DNA of 64,000 nucleotides. Source: Sclerurus mexicanus (Eukaryota; Chordata; Aves; Passeriformes; Furnariidae). Made by a program: the position numbers and the translations under genes. This document shows positions 12,182 to 22,420 of this stretch, piece by piece. The DNA lies in assembly GCA_013396755.1 (NCBI GenBank), contig VWZF01005476.1, forward strand, positions 895,868 through 959,867, in the 5' to 3' direction. Each line of letters begins with the position of its first letter. Position 1 is the stretch's first letter. The notes below the pieces were generated by a model. The model was not told the DNA's origin and ran no database searches. It worked only from the letters and a program-made list of their open reading frames with translations.

Positions 12182-12700
12182 TCACTCTTTCCCCAGCCTG
12201 TAGCACTGCAGGGGGTTGTTGTGACCCATGTGCAGGACCAGGCACTTAACTTTGTTGAGCCCCATACAGTTGGCCCTGGTCCATTGACCCAGCCTGTCCA
12301 GATCCCTCTGTAGAGCCTGCCTACCCTCCAGCAGATCGGCACTCCTGCCCAACTTGGTGTTGTCTGTGAACCGACTGAGGGTGAACTTGAACCCTTTGCC
12401 CAGGTCATCAGTAAAGATTTTAAACAGAACTGGCCCCAGTACTGAACCCTGGGGAACACCACTGACTGGCTGCCAGACAGATGTAACTCCAATTACCACC
12501 ACGCTCTGGCCCTGGCCATCCAGACAGGTTTTTACCCAGGAAACAGTGCACCTGTCCAAGCCATAATCAGCCAGTTTCTCCAGGAGATTGCTATGGGAGA
12601 CAGTATCAAAGGCTTTACTGAAGTCCAGACAGACAACATCCAGAGTCTTCCCCCATCCACCAAGCAGGTCACCTTGTCGTAAGGAGACCAGGTCAGTCAA
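12182..12700 (-). pseudogene. CR1 reverse-transcriptase fragment, inactive
   Basis: This 172-codon stretch of the CR1 ORF2 reverse transcriptase (LINE retrotransposition, copying element RNA at the target site) is open but begins at a TTG only because an upstream stop sets the boundary. Motif A, DFSKAFD, is at residues 26-32, and the SGVPQGSVLGP block is at 80-90. The catalytic motif C, normally F-A-D-D, reads F-T-D-N at 111-114, so the second catalytic aspartate is lost. A further conserved block, CLVLHMGHNNP, is at about 153-163. The upstream part of the domain (12700-12802) is in a frame with in-frame stops (TAA after T-R-H-M, and a TGA in the G-R-C segment). The downstream part continues in another frame. 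No endonuclease domain remains. It shares no transcription unit with any gene seen here. Confidence 0.9.
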
Positions 12701-12802
12701 TCAGCACCTGCCTTTCATAAATCCATGCCGGCTGGGCCTGATCCCCTAGCTCTCTTACATGTGTCGTGTGATGGCACTCGAGATGATCTGCTCCATAACC
12801 TT

Positions 12803-13599
12803 TGTGTTTCCAGTAGAGCAGCTTTACTGCTAAATGAATCTCCAAATGACTGGCTGGCCACCACTGGAGTACTCTATGTACAGTAGCAGTAGGAACTGCA
12901 ACAGATAATTCCCTCATCAGAATTATCAAAAAACAGAATAAGTACTCTGGACTGACAGTTCCAAAGGAAAAATTCCTCTGTGGAAAGACTGCAGGTTTAG
13001 TAGAATGTAATAGTGAATTAAGATGCAGGTGTTGTAGGCTCGCATTCCATGACAAAGGACCACAGGGCAGCACGTTCCTTCTCCATGTGAATCTGTAAAG
13101 GAAGGTGTTCAGTTTTCTCCACTCACATGGCACAGGGCTGCCTTCCTGTAAAATACTCACTGACAGAGAAGGTGCATTTCTGTTAGCTCTGCCTCTCTCA
13201 TGTACTGTCCAACGAACGTGCACGTTTCCATGACTGGGAACTGTCTGCCTGCTTTGCCTCTTAAATAGATACAGTGAGGCCAAGCATATTTCAGTACTGC
13301 AATTGATACTTTCAAACTTAGGTCAAGTAACAGAGAGCATTGGCCTGACAATATCAGTTCAGTGGCAAATTGCTTGATGTATTTGTCATCATTAAAATAA
13401 ATTAATGTTTAAACACAGTCTGCTTATCATATTTACAGAATAAAAATATGACCTTTAAAGTGAAATAAAAGAGCTCATTTTTTCCCCCCTACATCTCTTC
13501 CCTCTGTGTTTTTAATTAAAACCACGCACCAACACATGTATCTATCCTTCCTTCTGTAATAGTTTGGGATTCCACTCTCAAATGCTATACAGATAAAAC
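12803..13599. other. Non-coding flank of the CR1 insertion
   Basis: Unique sequence beyond the CR1 truncation point. A 196-codon frame at 12693-13283 (minus) is the longest in the window, but its last third is CR1 read in the wrong frame and the rest matches nothing I know, so it is a chance frame fused to the repeat. AT-rich with no other repeat. Confidence 0.55.
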
Positions 13600-14050
13600 A
13601 AACGTTTATGTGTTAGTGATTCGCAATGCAGTAAATTCTCCTTTCCAAACCTGCCATCTTCATTAAAATCTTATTTGCTTGGTAATCTCCTTTGATCGCT
13701 AAAGTTATAAGAAGCCCCCTCCTCTTCTTTTGATACTATCAGTGTAGCTTTTGACCAGAGAGCATGATGAATTAAATGTATGACAGATATGACAGGTGAG
13801 GAGTGCTTGGAGAGGGCTTAAACAGCAGGGATAAGACAAAGCCCCCATTTAAGAACAAAACCCTTACCCGATGGCTAGCCCGTTAATGACCAACCACTCT
13901 ATTTGTCCTGGTGGATGAGGAGCAAGCTGATACTACAGACAAAGCTTTGTTAGCCACAGGGCTGTTCCTCAATCAGGCCACACAACCAACTAATTGAAAT
14001 GCTCAGTTTTTCTCCCTCAGGATTTGCTATACAAGCTAGGAGGTTTGTAG
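13600..14050. promoter_or_regulatory. Candidate conserved non-coding region with a SOX/TCF-like palindrome
   Basis: Contains CCTTTGATCGCTAAAG (a TCF/LEF-type CTTTGATC) near 13690, TATGACAGATATGACAGG near 13781 (two TGACAG sites of the TALE homeodomain type, 9 bp apart), GTTAATGACC, and a perfect 12-bp palindrome ACAAAGCTTTGT at 13939-13950. The palindrome places two SOX/TCF-type ACAAAG half-sites head to head. Unique sequence without decayed repeats. The enhancer role is inferred. Confidence 0.33.
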
Positions 14051-14055
14051 GTATA

Positions 14056-14084
14056 CTCTTTTTTTTTTTTTCCTTTTTTCCCCC
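14056..14084 (+). repeat. Pyrimidine tract, T-rich
   Basis: A run of 13 T (14059-14071) followed by CC, T and C runs. No AG acceptor follows closely in a convincing context, so I do not call a splice site. Confidence 0.75.
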
Positions 14085-14964
14085 TATAACCTATTAATTC
14101 AGCCAACACAAGTTTACAGCTGGACTAAGTGGAATTACAGCATATAAACCTAAAAATCTATCTGCAGGGATCCAGCTAAGCCCTAAAGAGAAACAAGTCC
14201 AGCAATACAAATCCAAGGAAATTTGGAAGTCAATCCATTAAGATTACTAGGCCTTTGATTTTGGAAGTCACAAGCTCAAAATATGGAAGCAATGAACTCT
14301 TTGTCTTCATTTTAGCCTGTTTTCAGAGGACTTACTGACCCCAATTTTTTTTCTATTAAAACACATTGATAAATGTGGACAGAATTGTATTGATTTTCCA
14401 CCATATTTGCCATGAAGGAAGACAGGAAAATACCTGCTTTCCTGAACTCAGAGTTAACATACCCTTTAAAATTTCATTTGTATTTTCTACATATTTGAAG
14501 TTGCCACAAGCAAACTCATCACTCTTCTCATCAACTAAAGACTTCTCTCCCTCTCTTTAAAGTTCATGTCAACTTTCAGAATGGTGAGCAGTAATAAATG
14601 CAGAGTTTCAGGCTACAGTTACTGTAAACCACTGGCTGCTTCCCAGAGGGGAAGAAATCTCTGTGCCCCCTGCAGACCAGGATTATATTCTCAATGGGCA
14701 GTCTCTCATTTTAGCCTATCAATCTGTGGTTAGCAGAAGGCCAGGAGTTTCCAGGAGTAGGTGCCAATGCGACATTCATTGTTAAACCCAACTGGTAAAG
14801 AAAAATTAGATTACAGGGATGTAGCAGTGATCATGTAGTGTGGCATATAATAGAAAACACTAACTGAAGCAAGAAAACTTTTCACTTTCAGAAGAAATTA
14901 ATTTCTTATCTCTTTGCTCCTTCCTGTCCTGCCCTCACAGTGTGCTGTGGCTGAATCACAGGTG
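14085..14964. other. Non-coding, nothing recognised
   Basis: AT-rich unique sequence. The only frame (14366-14560, plus, 64 codons) is Phe/Ser-rich and matches nothing. Confidence 0.55.
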
Positions 14965-15088
14965 CTGGTATCAGGAAATTTCTGTTCTTAGCTCTTCCAC
15001 AGGCCTCTTATGTGGCTTCTGGCACACCTTGTACCCTTTCCGTGCCTCTGTTTCCCTATATAAAAAAGCAAATATTTCTACCTATTTT
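14965..15088 (+). repeat. MIR/CORE-SINE-like remnant, 3' half
   Basis: The order of decayed landmarks follows a MIR-type SINE: TTCTTAGCTCTTCCAC near 14984, TGTGGCTTCTGGCAC near 15011, GTGCCTCTGTTTCCCTAT at 15042-15059, and then an A-rich region matching the place where the family reads 'aaaatggggata'. MIR-type tRNA-derived SINEs are old and shared across amniotes. The match is by recalled consensus only. No internal promoter is preserved in this piece. Confidence 0.6.
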
Positions 15089-15093
15089 AGAAA

Positions 15094-15195
15094 AAGCGTG
15101 GTCTAGTAGTTTAAAGCATAGAATAAAGACATCTTAACTCTCAGACTGAATACAGTGTCAATTTCTGCTGTATCTTTGAGGCAAGTACCCTTACC
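15094..15195 (+). repeat. Second MIR/CORE-SINE-like remnant, 5' half
   Basis: GCGTGGTCTAGTAGTTTAAA at 15096-15115 corresponds to the tRNA-like head of a MIR-type SINE (the A-box region). It is followed at the expected distance by TGCTGTATCTTTGAGGCAAG, which matches the family segment that runs from 'ctgtgtgacctt' into 'gggcaagt'. It follows the preceding remnant head to tail, so two copies inserted side by side or one was duplicated. Confidence 0.6.
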
Positions 15196-18100
15196 GACCA
15201 AAGGGGTCAGCTTCCCCTGGAAAATGATGCATGGCCAAAATCCAGGCTTCCTGGCTGAACATATGTGCTATTTTTTGAGTAAGTAGTCTTTCTGTCTGGA
15301 TGAGAGATCAGCCTCACCTTGCAGTGAGACCATTTGTGTGGAATGCAAAAGAAAAGACAGTCCGAGCTAAAGCCAGCAAAGATTTTTGGAGATGCTCTCA
15401 CTAGAAGGCCATGGTGACCTCTCCAAGTGTTTGTCCCCAGACCACTCAGCAGAGCTGGCCTGACTCTGGCTCAGCCATTATAGTCCTAACTCAGCATGAG
15501 GAGACATAAGGCTGAAGTCCCAAAACCTCACCAAGAAGGACAAAGGGCTCAAATGGTAGCTTTCCCCTTGCCCAGGGAGCACTCTGTAACTTTTGGCTAT
15601 TTTGCAGCAAGCCACTGTGTCTCACACTCTCTCCTCCTCCACTTTTTCGCCATGAAAAGCTCCCCAAAGTTTTGAGTCCATTCAACGTGGAATAAGTAGC
15701 AATTTGAAAAGTATTTCCTGTATGGCTGTATCTCATGTCTCTCACTGGACACTTGCAAAGGTTAATTATATAATGCTTAGATATTCATGGTATGTCCTAG
15801 ACAAATGCAAAGTGTTAACATTATGATGCCTAAAAGGGTCATTCAGAGAGAATAACCTTATAGAAATCTAGGGGGGAATACTGTTAACACCACAGAAATA
15901 TGCATTTCTTCACTATAGATTCCAATGAAGCCAGACAAAGTTGTTACCAGTATCAGCAATAACCTCTTATGGAAAAAAAAAAAAAGACTGATTTTTTGGA
16001 AAAGCCCATAGGGATTCAGATCAACAAACAAGGAAAGGGGGGGGGAGGCAGGGGATGATGACCCATTAATCTGGTGTATTTTGTTTTTAAATGTGCAGAT
16101 CTGAACAGAAGCTGCATTTTTTTTCAGACAGCTTTCCAATCTCCCTATTAGATAAAATGTTATAGTCTTATTACACATGTTGCCTACTAGATATGCTCTG
16201 ACTTTTATAGATGTCAACCCCATTTCTTAATTCAAGACATTTGTCTCTTGTGATCTCTGCGCCTCTGGGTTAGAGTTCCAGCCAAAGAGGTGAGCCAGCT
16301 TGTATCTGCAATGCAGTAATAAAATCCTCCGGCGCTACATCCCTGAAAACTGCTGCTGCCCTGAGAAAAGGCCTGGATTTTGTCTGTCTGCAGCTCAGCA
16401 CCCAGAAAGGACATTTTGCAGAAAGGCTCGGTGGACATTCAGGAAAACTGCTTTCAGGACCTTATCTGAAGGACAATACTTAACTTTCACCACCTGGGCC
16501 TGGCCCCTGAAAGGAAACAGTCACACTCAATTATTGTCTTTTTCTAGACAATTACTATTTAATCAAACCTCCAGCTGATATTAACTGGTGGAAAAAAGGC
16601 TATTTTTAGTTAGGACAGTGATTCCCCCTCACTCCTTTCATCTATGAGTAATGTATTTCCTTTTGCTCTCAGTACCACAAACCAGTCCACACCAGATGCT
16701 CAGTATTAGGTAAAATTAAAAATGTGGGCATCATACCCTTTGAAAGATGCTTTGAACTCAAATTAATATACCTAAACCCACTATTTAAATTAAAGAGATC
16801 CTGTCTCTCTGCTGTGTCGTTTTCCCTTTTATCAGAAGGGGGATTTTATTCCATTTAAAGGTTTTTTGGTTCAGCTCCACAGACCACGTTTTGACTTAAC
16901 AACACATTGTAATTTCCTTTTAGCCACAAGAATAAAGGAAATGTATAGAAGCAACATCATAATCTTGTCAAGCACTCTCTTTCGTTTCCCTGAACAAGCC
17001 TGTTTGAGAAAATGTGAGGCCTAAGATTTTTAAGATCTTATCTGGAAGATGTTTAGATCATGGAACACTTCTATTGAAAACAGACATATGTATTTTTATG
17101 CATCTACTGATGTACCCACACACATAAAATATGTGCCTACTAAATTCTTTTATGGACAAGAACAGAACCGTCTGAAACCTGCAGAGGATTTGCAGAGTTT
17201 GATCCTCTTGCATCAGCATTTTACCTTTTCCAGACTTTTGTCCAAAATCTGCATGGATACTTGAGACAGCTCCACCAGGGAACTAACAATCAGGGAGCGC
17301 CTGCACCTAGACTCACCTGTGAGCAGGGCTCTGTAACTGCTGTCAGAAGTAAAAACATTGGAACAACATAAAATACATTGATTTCTCATGCGCCTCAATG
17401 TTTATATAAAAAATGGGCTTCTGCACTACTTGTGCCATTTATTTGCATGTTTAATCTTTTTCAAAACACAATGATTTAAATGCAATTGCTCTGCTTCTGG
17501 AGCTAGAGACTTAAGGCAGTTTCTGAACATATTTAGACCTTACATTTCATAAGCAAATGCCATCCAACTTCACATTCGGTTTATCCCCTCTTGATGTTCA
17601 CCCTTGATGTCATCACTGACAACATTTAGACTACAGGCAGAAGGTGCAAGAGCTGCCTCTTCCCTTTGAAACTGAACCACGGAGCTCTGAGTGCCATGGC
17701 AATGGACCTGGCTTTGGTTTAGGTTTCACAGGACCATGAGACATGCCCCGAACACATGGCAAGCCCAGGAGGCACCCGTACACACTCTGGGGCGACCCAG
17801 GCCTGTGTGGGATGATGCTGCTTCTGCAGACCCTGAGGTCTCTCTCTTGGTCGTTGGCAGCTTCACCAAGGTGCTGGTGAGGTACTGAAGAGCAGCTCAG
17901 CCCTGGCCACAGCATGGGGAATGGGACCTGACAGGACAAAACTCAACCACTGGGCTGTAGAAACCAATGATGGATCTGCTATAGTAGACAAGGGGAGAGA
18001 TGGTACTTTGCAGTGCTAATCATGCCACAAAAACATACTTCAGAACAAAGCAAAGGGGCAAGTTAAGCATCTGCAAGTTCTCAGCACAGGTTAGACAGTG

Positions 18101-18454
18101 ATAGTAAGAAAGTTTATCCCCAAGAGCTTTCTCCTCACTGGAGGTGTTGAGTTAACTGGTTGTGACCTCCCACTGACCCACAGGCAGCATCTCTAAGTGG
18201 TGCACGGCAGTGGCAGCCAGGAAGCACTTCTCCCAAACAGTGCCCTTTCAAAACACCACTCTGAAAAGCAACAGCTGAGATGACCCAGGAGTCAACTGCC
18301 CAGCCCCATCCAGCATGGAGAACACCTCTCTTCACCCTCCTGGGATTTCATCCATCTTCATTTGCTTTTTCTTGCTGCCATTTCCTCTGACTTCTCAAAC
18401 TTGGGACAGTGGCAACTATTATTCATTCTCTTGTTTCTTACCAGCCGTGCAGCA
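15196..18454. other. Non-coding, no gene recognised
   Basis: Unique sequence with an A run near 15974 and a run of nine G at 16037-16045. Frames at 15858-16223 (minus, 121 codons) and 17631-17939 (minus, 102 codons) match no family. A more G+C-rich part lies at 17650-18350 but lacks CpG enrichment. A short inverted pair (CACTGGAGGT near 18136 and ACCTCCCACTG near 18165) is noted. Confidence 0.5.
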
Positions 18455-18620
18455 AAGAGCTACAATTTTCTATCAATAAATACCACATTAGTGCTTATTT
18501 AGCCATTATTTTAATTGCTGCATTTGTTGCTCAGGTATCTCTTGAGCAAAAGCAGAATTTACTGCATTATTAGTTTAGAAATCTAAAAGAGAAACATCTC
18601 AGTGCAATTAGTAAATGTCA
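18455..18620. promoter_or_regulatory. Possible conserved non-coding element
   Basis: A dense run of homeodomain-type and AT-rich sites (CATTATTTTAATTGCTGC, GCATTATTAGTTTAG, GCAATTAGTAAATG) with no simple repeat. TTGCTCAGG and TCTTGAGCAA (18527-18551) form a short inverted pair. Weak call from texture. Confidence 0.25.
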
Positions 18621-19324
18621 CTCTGGGTAGCCACAAAATAACTTGCTAATGAAAACTCTGAATAGGAATGAAAATATAACTGAGGTATAAAGAATGTAAT
18701 TGTCCAAACCATTTGAGGTTAAGCAAGTATGAACAAACCTCTTCATTGTGCACCCTTTTTGTCTATAAAAAGGGTGAAGACGTGAAGCAGCAGGACTTAC
18801 CCCTTCCACTACGAACAGTGGTGTAAACAACAAGAGGTTCTCCAGTTTCCAGCTACAACAAATCATTTAGCTCTGGGTAATTCCAACAATTTTAGTCATC
18901 AACTTGCAAAACTGCGTAACTTGTATTCAGCTGACATCAGTTTGAGTAATCTTGTTCCCACGTCTGGTTAAGAGAAGACTGATAATATATTGTGGCTTCA
19001 CAGTAGGGAGGGGGAAGGCTAGCCTTTCTCTTCCTCTCCATCCTGGGGGTTCATGAGGGACAGGGGAGAAATGAAGCTGTTGAGGAGGAGGGAACTAGGC
19101 GGGGAGATGAAAAAGCAAGTAGGAGTCCTGGTAGCAGATTTGGGTATTGGGATCATGTTCTCCATTCTAAGAACAGACCCCAAAACTATAATACCTCAAC
19201 CTTCCTCCCCAAATGTGCCTGTCTAGCTTGCATTAGTGCATAACAATGGTGAGGAAGGCATACAAATATGCAGCTGGTGACAAGAACCTCTCAGCTCAAA
19301 CGAAAAGACAGAAAGAGTCACAGA
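18621..19324. other. Non-coding, nothing recognised
   Basis: Unique sequence that is purine-rich on the plus strand around 19005-19120. One 82-codon frame (18618-18866, minus) has no family resemblance. Confidence 0.55.
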
Positions 19325-19455
19325 TTTTATGTAAGAGGAAGAGATCTAATGACTTCCCCAAGGTTTAACTGAAAGCAGACAGAAGGGATAGGAGCTGAAC
19401 CCACGAGTCCTGAATCACAGCCCTTTGTCTCAATCACAAGACCCTCCTTCCTCTT
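19325..19455 (-). repeat. MIR/CORE-SINE-like remnant, minus orientation
   Basis: The plus strand shows the reverse complement of a MIR-type SINE in order: GAGATCTAATGACTTCCCCA near 19341 (family 'gcaagt' region), GGAGCTGAACCCACGAGTCC at 19391-19410 (family 'gggttc' region), and TCAATCACAAGACCCTCC near 19430 (tRNA-like head). This is the best-preserved of the three MIR-like pieces in the window. Confidence 0.68.
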
Positions 19456-21019
19456 GGATATTTTGCACTATCTAGAGGAATCAAGAAAAAGACTGCCTTG
19501 CCCTTCTAAACCACAAATTGAATACTAAACCTATAAATCACCTGGAAAATTCAGATGTCTTGACAGAAGAGCAGTGGGTTCCAAAGAAATGACAAACCCT
19601 GCTCTTGCTCCAGAAGGAGGGTGTTGTTTACTATGCTGGTCATCTGTGTTGAATCAAGATCAATTTTGATGACATTAAGTGAGAAAATGCAGAGCCATTC
19701 TTAGAAAAGATGCAAAAGAGCATGTCTACACCATGCAGCATGCCCTGTTGCAAAGCCCACAGGGCATGCTTCGACTCTGCTGCCTGTGGAAAAGTGTAGT
19801 GCCCTGGGGGGGTATCAGTACCATGAGAGCAATGCAGATACATTAGCGGCTAAGTTGATATACTCTACAGCTCAGGAAGGCACACAGATTTAAGTCCAGG
19901 GACATACCCTGTTTCTAAGACTACCTCAACCACTGCTCATACTCTTGAAGACTGCTGAACCTTATTCCATTAAGCAAGCATGATCTTTCTTGCTTCTCTG
20001 CTTTGTCAAGGTTGGGAAAAGATATGGTCGGGCTCTATAAATGTGCCGAGGCATAAACAACAAGGAGCTATTGCTTGATTTTTTTCAGCTAAAGATTTTC
20101 AGAGAACAACAAAACTGTCCCAAGCAAGTTCAGACCAGAAGTTCTTTAATCTGAGAGGGGCTCTTTCATCACAGCAGTGAGGCAAAGAAATCCCAGCCTT
20201 GGTATGACAGGCCTCATTCCTTAGTAGAACAATTTTTTTCCCCATCAGAAGACTGGGCTGAGCAACTGAGGAGACTTCTTCTAGACTCACCTTTTCTAAG
20301 AAGTCTGCTACGGTATTTCTAAGAAATATCACTGTGGTCTAGGCATTTGGATACTTCCAGAACAGTGAGCTAGTAAAGCATTATGCAGACATTTCTTCAG
20401 AGCAGACTCTACATAATAAATTTTCCATCTTTGGAAAAAAAATCAAGCTGACTGAGCAGTATACATGCATGTGCATGCCCATGAACTCACGCTATTTTCA
20501 GTATCAAGACCAATCTTCAAGCAATTTCTCACTCTTACAATGCATTTATCTTATGTAAAACAGATGCATGTCTTTGGGGTAGGCTTTGTCTTGTAGTCTT
20601 AGATTGTGAATACTCCTTTTAATTAAAATGGGAAATACAAATTTCCGCATTTAGTTCCAAGCCTGAAGCCCACTAGCACAAGAAGCCATCTGCAGGTTCA
20701 GCTGGAAACCTTTCAGCTTAATTCGGTTAATTCAGACATGTATAAACCAGTGCAGCTTCACTGAGTTGTGCCTATTTACGCCACCTATTAAAAAGCTGAA
20801 CTAGTAGCGACGTATCCGTCCTGAGTCCTGAAACTCCATCACCAATTGTTACATTAGTATTGTTTAAAACCTGCATAGCTGATGAGATGATCCAGCCATC
20901 CTTGTTGGCAACACCTTTTTAAGTCTCTGCTCTACGCTGCACCTAGTGGGATGTAAAACAACTAAATGAGAAAAGCAGCAAACATTACAAGTGGAGGTAA
21001 CCAAACTGCACTAGAGGTA
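19456..21019. other. Non-coding with one possible old repeat
   Basis: Unique sequence apart from the possible palindromic remnant at 20735-20790 listed separately. Frames reach only 67-77 codons. The 20099-20332 minus frame has no family match. Confidence 0.5.
20735..20790. repeat. Possible decayed palindromic repeat
   Basis: TGTATAAACCAGTGCAGCTT (from 20740) and GCCTATTTACGCCA (20770-20783) are approximate reverse complements at their outer parts. Together they resemble a dispersed sauropsid palindrome whose two arms both read roughly 'tggtgtaaat'. The identity is too decayed for a firm call. Confidence 0.38.
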
Positions 21020-21480
21020 AACTGAGGGGGTAACACCTAATGATCCTTAATGCAAAATAATTCAGTCCTAGCTTTCTCATTAAGACATATTTTTTAGAAG
21101 CCTTCCCTTTTCTTCATGTACCCAAATGAAGGCGGAAGCAGGCATTTCCTTTCCCGATGATGGAAGTGATACCAACTATTATGTCAGTATTAAGTGAACT
21201 TCCTCCCATCCATTTCTGTGGAGTTAATGTCGTCTGACTCAAATGCGATTATTAAGAGTGGGCTGTTCAGTTCTAACAAACTAAAGCCTTGCAAGTTTAT
21301 AGGCACAACTGCTTGAGGCTCCTCCTACGGGTGATCAGTTAGGGTGTCTTTTGAATAGACTCAAAGAAACACATTTTCACACCTGTCAGGCCTAGATTAA
21401 TATCCCTGCTAATTGCACTTTAAGAACGGCCAATTAGTTCTAGTTATAGAAGCTTTCACGGGCAAGGGGGAGAAGCAGCC
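21020..21480. promoter_or_regulatory. Candidate conserved non-coding region with a T-box half-site and homeodomain sites
   Basis: The core is 21370-21445. TTCACACCT at 21376-21384 matches the T-box half-site, followed within about 55 bp by AGATTAATATCC, GCTAATTGCAC and GGCCAATTAGTTC. Upstream are CCTAATGATCCTTAATGC and GCGATTATTAAG. No decayed repeats. This is one of the densest motif groupings in the window, but enhancer function is inference. Confidence 0.35.
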
Positions 21481-21999
21481 TGTTACCACCATCAGGACTC
21501 ATTGTTTCCCTGAATAGAGTTGTGTCCCAAACTGCGCGTGCCTCAGCGGTTTGACTGGAAGTCCTGCTGCACGCCACTGCAATGATGCCTTTATCCCAGC
21601 CCAAACCCGCTTCAATGACGATAGAGACAGCAGAGATGACCACGATAGTAAAAAGAAAATAATCCCTATGCTGAGATTACAAAACCAAAAACACGTTTCA
21701 AACCAGAAGCGGTTTGCTGAAATTTCCTGATAATCCAAATTTATTTCTTCCCGAAGATAAAATTTCCTTTTTGCTCTAGAGGGACAGTATTTTGTTTGTA
21801 ATAAAACACTTGCTCCAGCAAGGAAAAAAGTGCCCAACCATGTTGCTGAATTTGCAAAAGGCGGATAAAGTGAAGTTCTGGCCTTGAAGTGGCAGCCTGA
21901 AGAGTGACACTGCAGAGCCAACACCACGGTGGGACACTTGAAAACAAGCCAGGGACCAAGGGTTAGTCCAGCCATTGGAACGTGACAGGAAGGCTAGTT
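21481..21999. other. Non-coding, contains a chance 158-codon frame
   Basis: A frame at 21499-21975 (minus) starts at a true ATG and runs 158 codons. It contains a hydrophobic stretch (about residues 102-121, FFLLSWSSLL-like), but no family match, no introns and no visible upstream promoter support it as a gene. At this length it is near the upper end of what chance allows in 64 kb. I leave it uncalled. Confidence 0.4.
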
Positions 22000-22420
22000 A
22001 ATAAACACCAGCTAACCCCTTCAATTACAGCAATAAATTGTTCAATTGGTTAAATGTCCACAGGTTCTTCCCCAAACACTTCTGTGAACTGTTTAATTAG
22101 CAAACTCTTGCATCACTGGACGATGAGATGTTGGTGAGCGTGGGGGGGACACTCGGCTCCCAGGGAGCGAGGGGCGCTGGTGCCCCACGGAGCTCGCCTC
22201 TGCAGGGCTTGCTTTGAACCATGCAACCTCCAATGTTTTAACAGCCCTGCAGATGATTCGTTCAGTGCCACCTATTTTTTAAAACAGGATTAATAGTGTG
22301 CGGGCAAAATACAGCTTAATCGTCATTCTTTCCACATCAGTTTTCTGCATTTTGATAAGAAGCCTCACAAATTACAGCTTCTCACCTGCCCCAAGATTAG
22401 ATAGCTGTGCACACCAGACG
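22000..22420. promoter_or_regulatory. Candidate regulatory region with a small CpG-bearing G+C-rich patch
   Basis: AT-rich sites (GTTAATAAACACC, TTCAATTACAGC, GTTTAATTAGC) flank a G+C-rich patch at about 22130-22210 that carries several CpG dinucleotides in a strongly CpG-poor region. The patch is far too short for a CpG island. Its role is unknown. Confidence 0.3.

Larger units (their letters stand above)
11535..12802 (-). mobile_element. CR1 LINE retrotransposon, 5'-truncated, 3' end present
   Basis: The minus strand reads through the reverse-transcriptase part and C-terminal part of a CR1 open reading frame and then the 3' UTR. The 3' terminus lies near 11535, where ATTC-rich text (on the plus strand TTCATCGAATTG) looks like a decayed form of the terminal octamer repeats of avian CR1. 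The 5' end stops just upstream of the segment encoding V-M-E-Q-I-I, near 12802. This is the usual 5' truncation for this family. Stops and frameshifts interrupt the frame, so the copy is dead. No target-site duplication is visible, as is usual for CR1. Confidence 0.93.

Noticed and set aside
12693..13283. 196-codon minus-strand frame, the longest in the window
   Set aside because: The C-terminal part is CR1 read out of frame, and the N-terminal part matches no family. It spans the CR1 truncation boundary, so it is a chance fusion.
18131..18180. Hairpin from CACTGGAGGT and ACCTCCCACTG
   Set aside because: A short stem with a mismatch, expected by chance many times in 64 kb.
17650..18350. G+C-richer part as a possible CpG island or exon cluster
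   Set aside because: CpG remains scarce, no long frame is convincing, and no splice-site pairs stand out.
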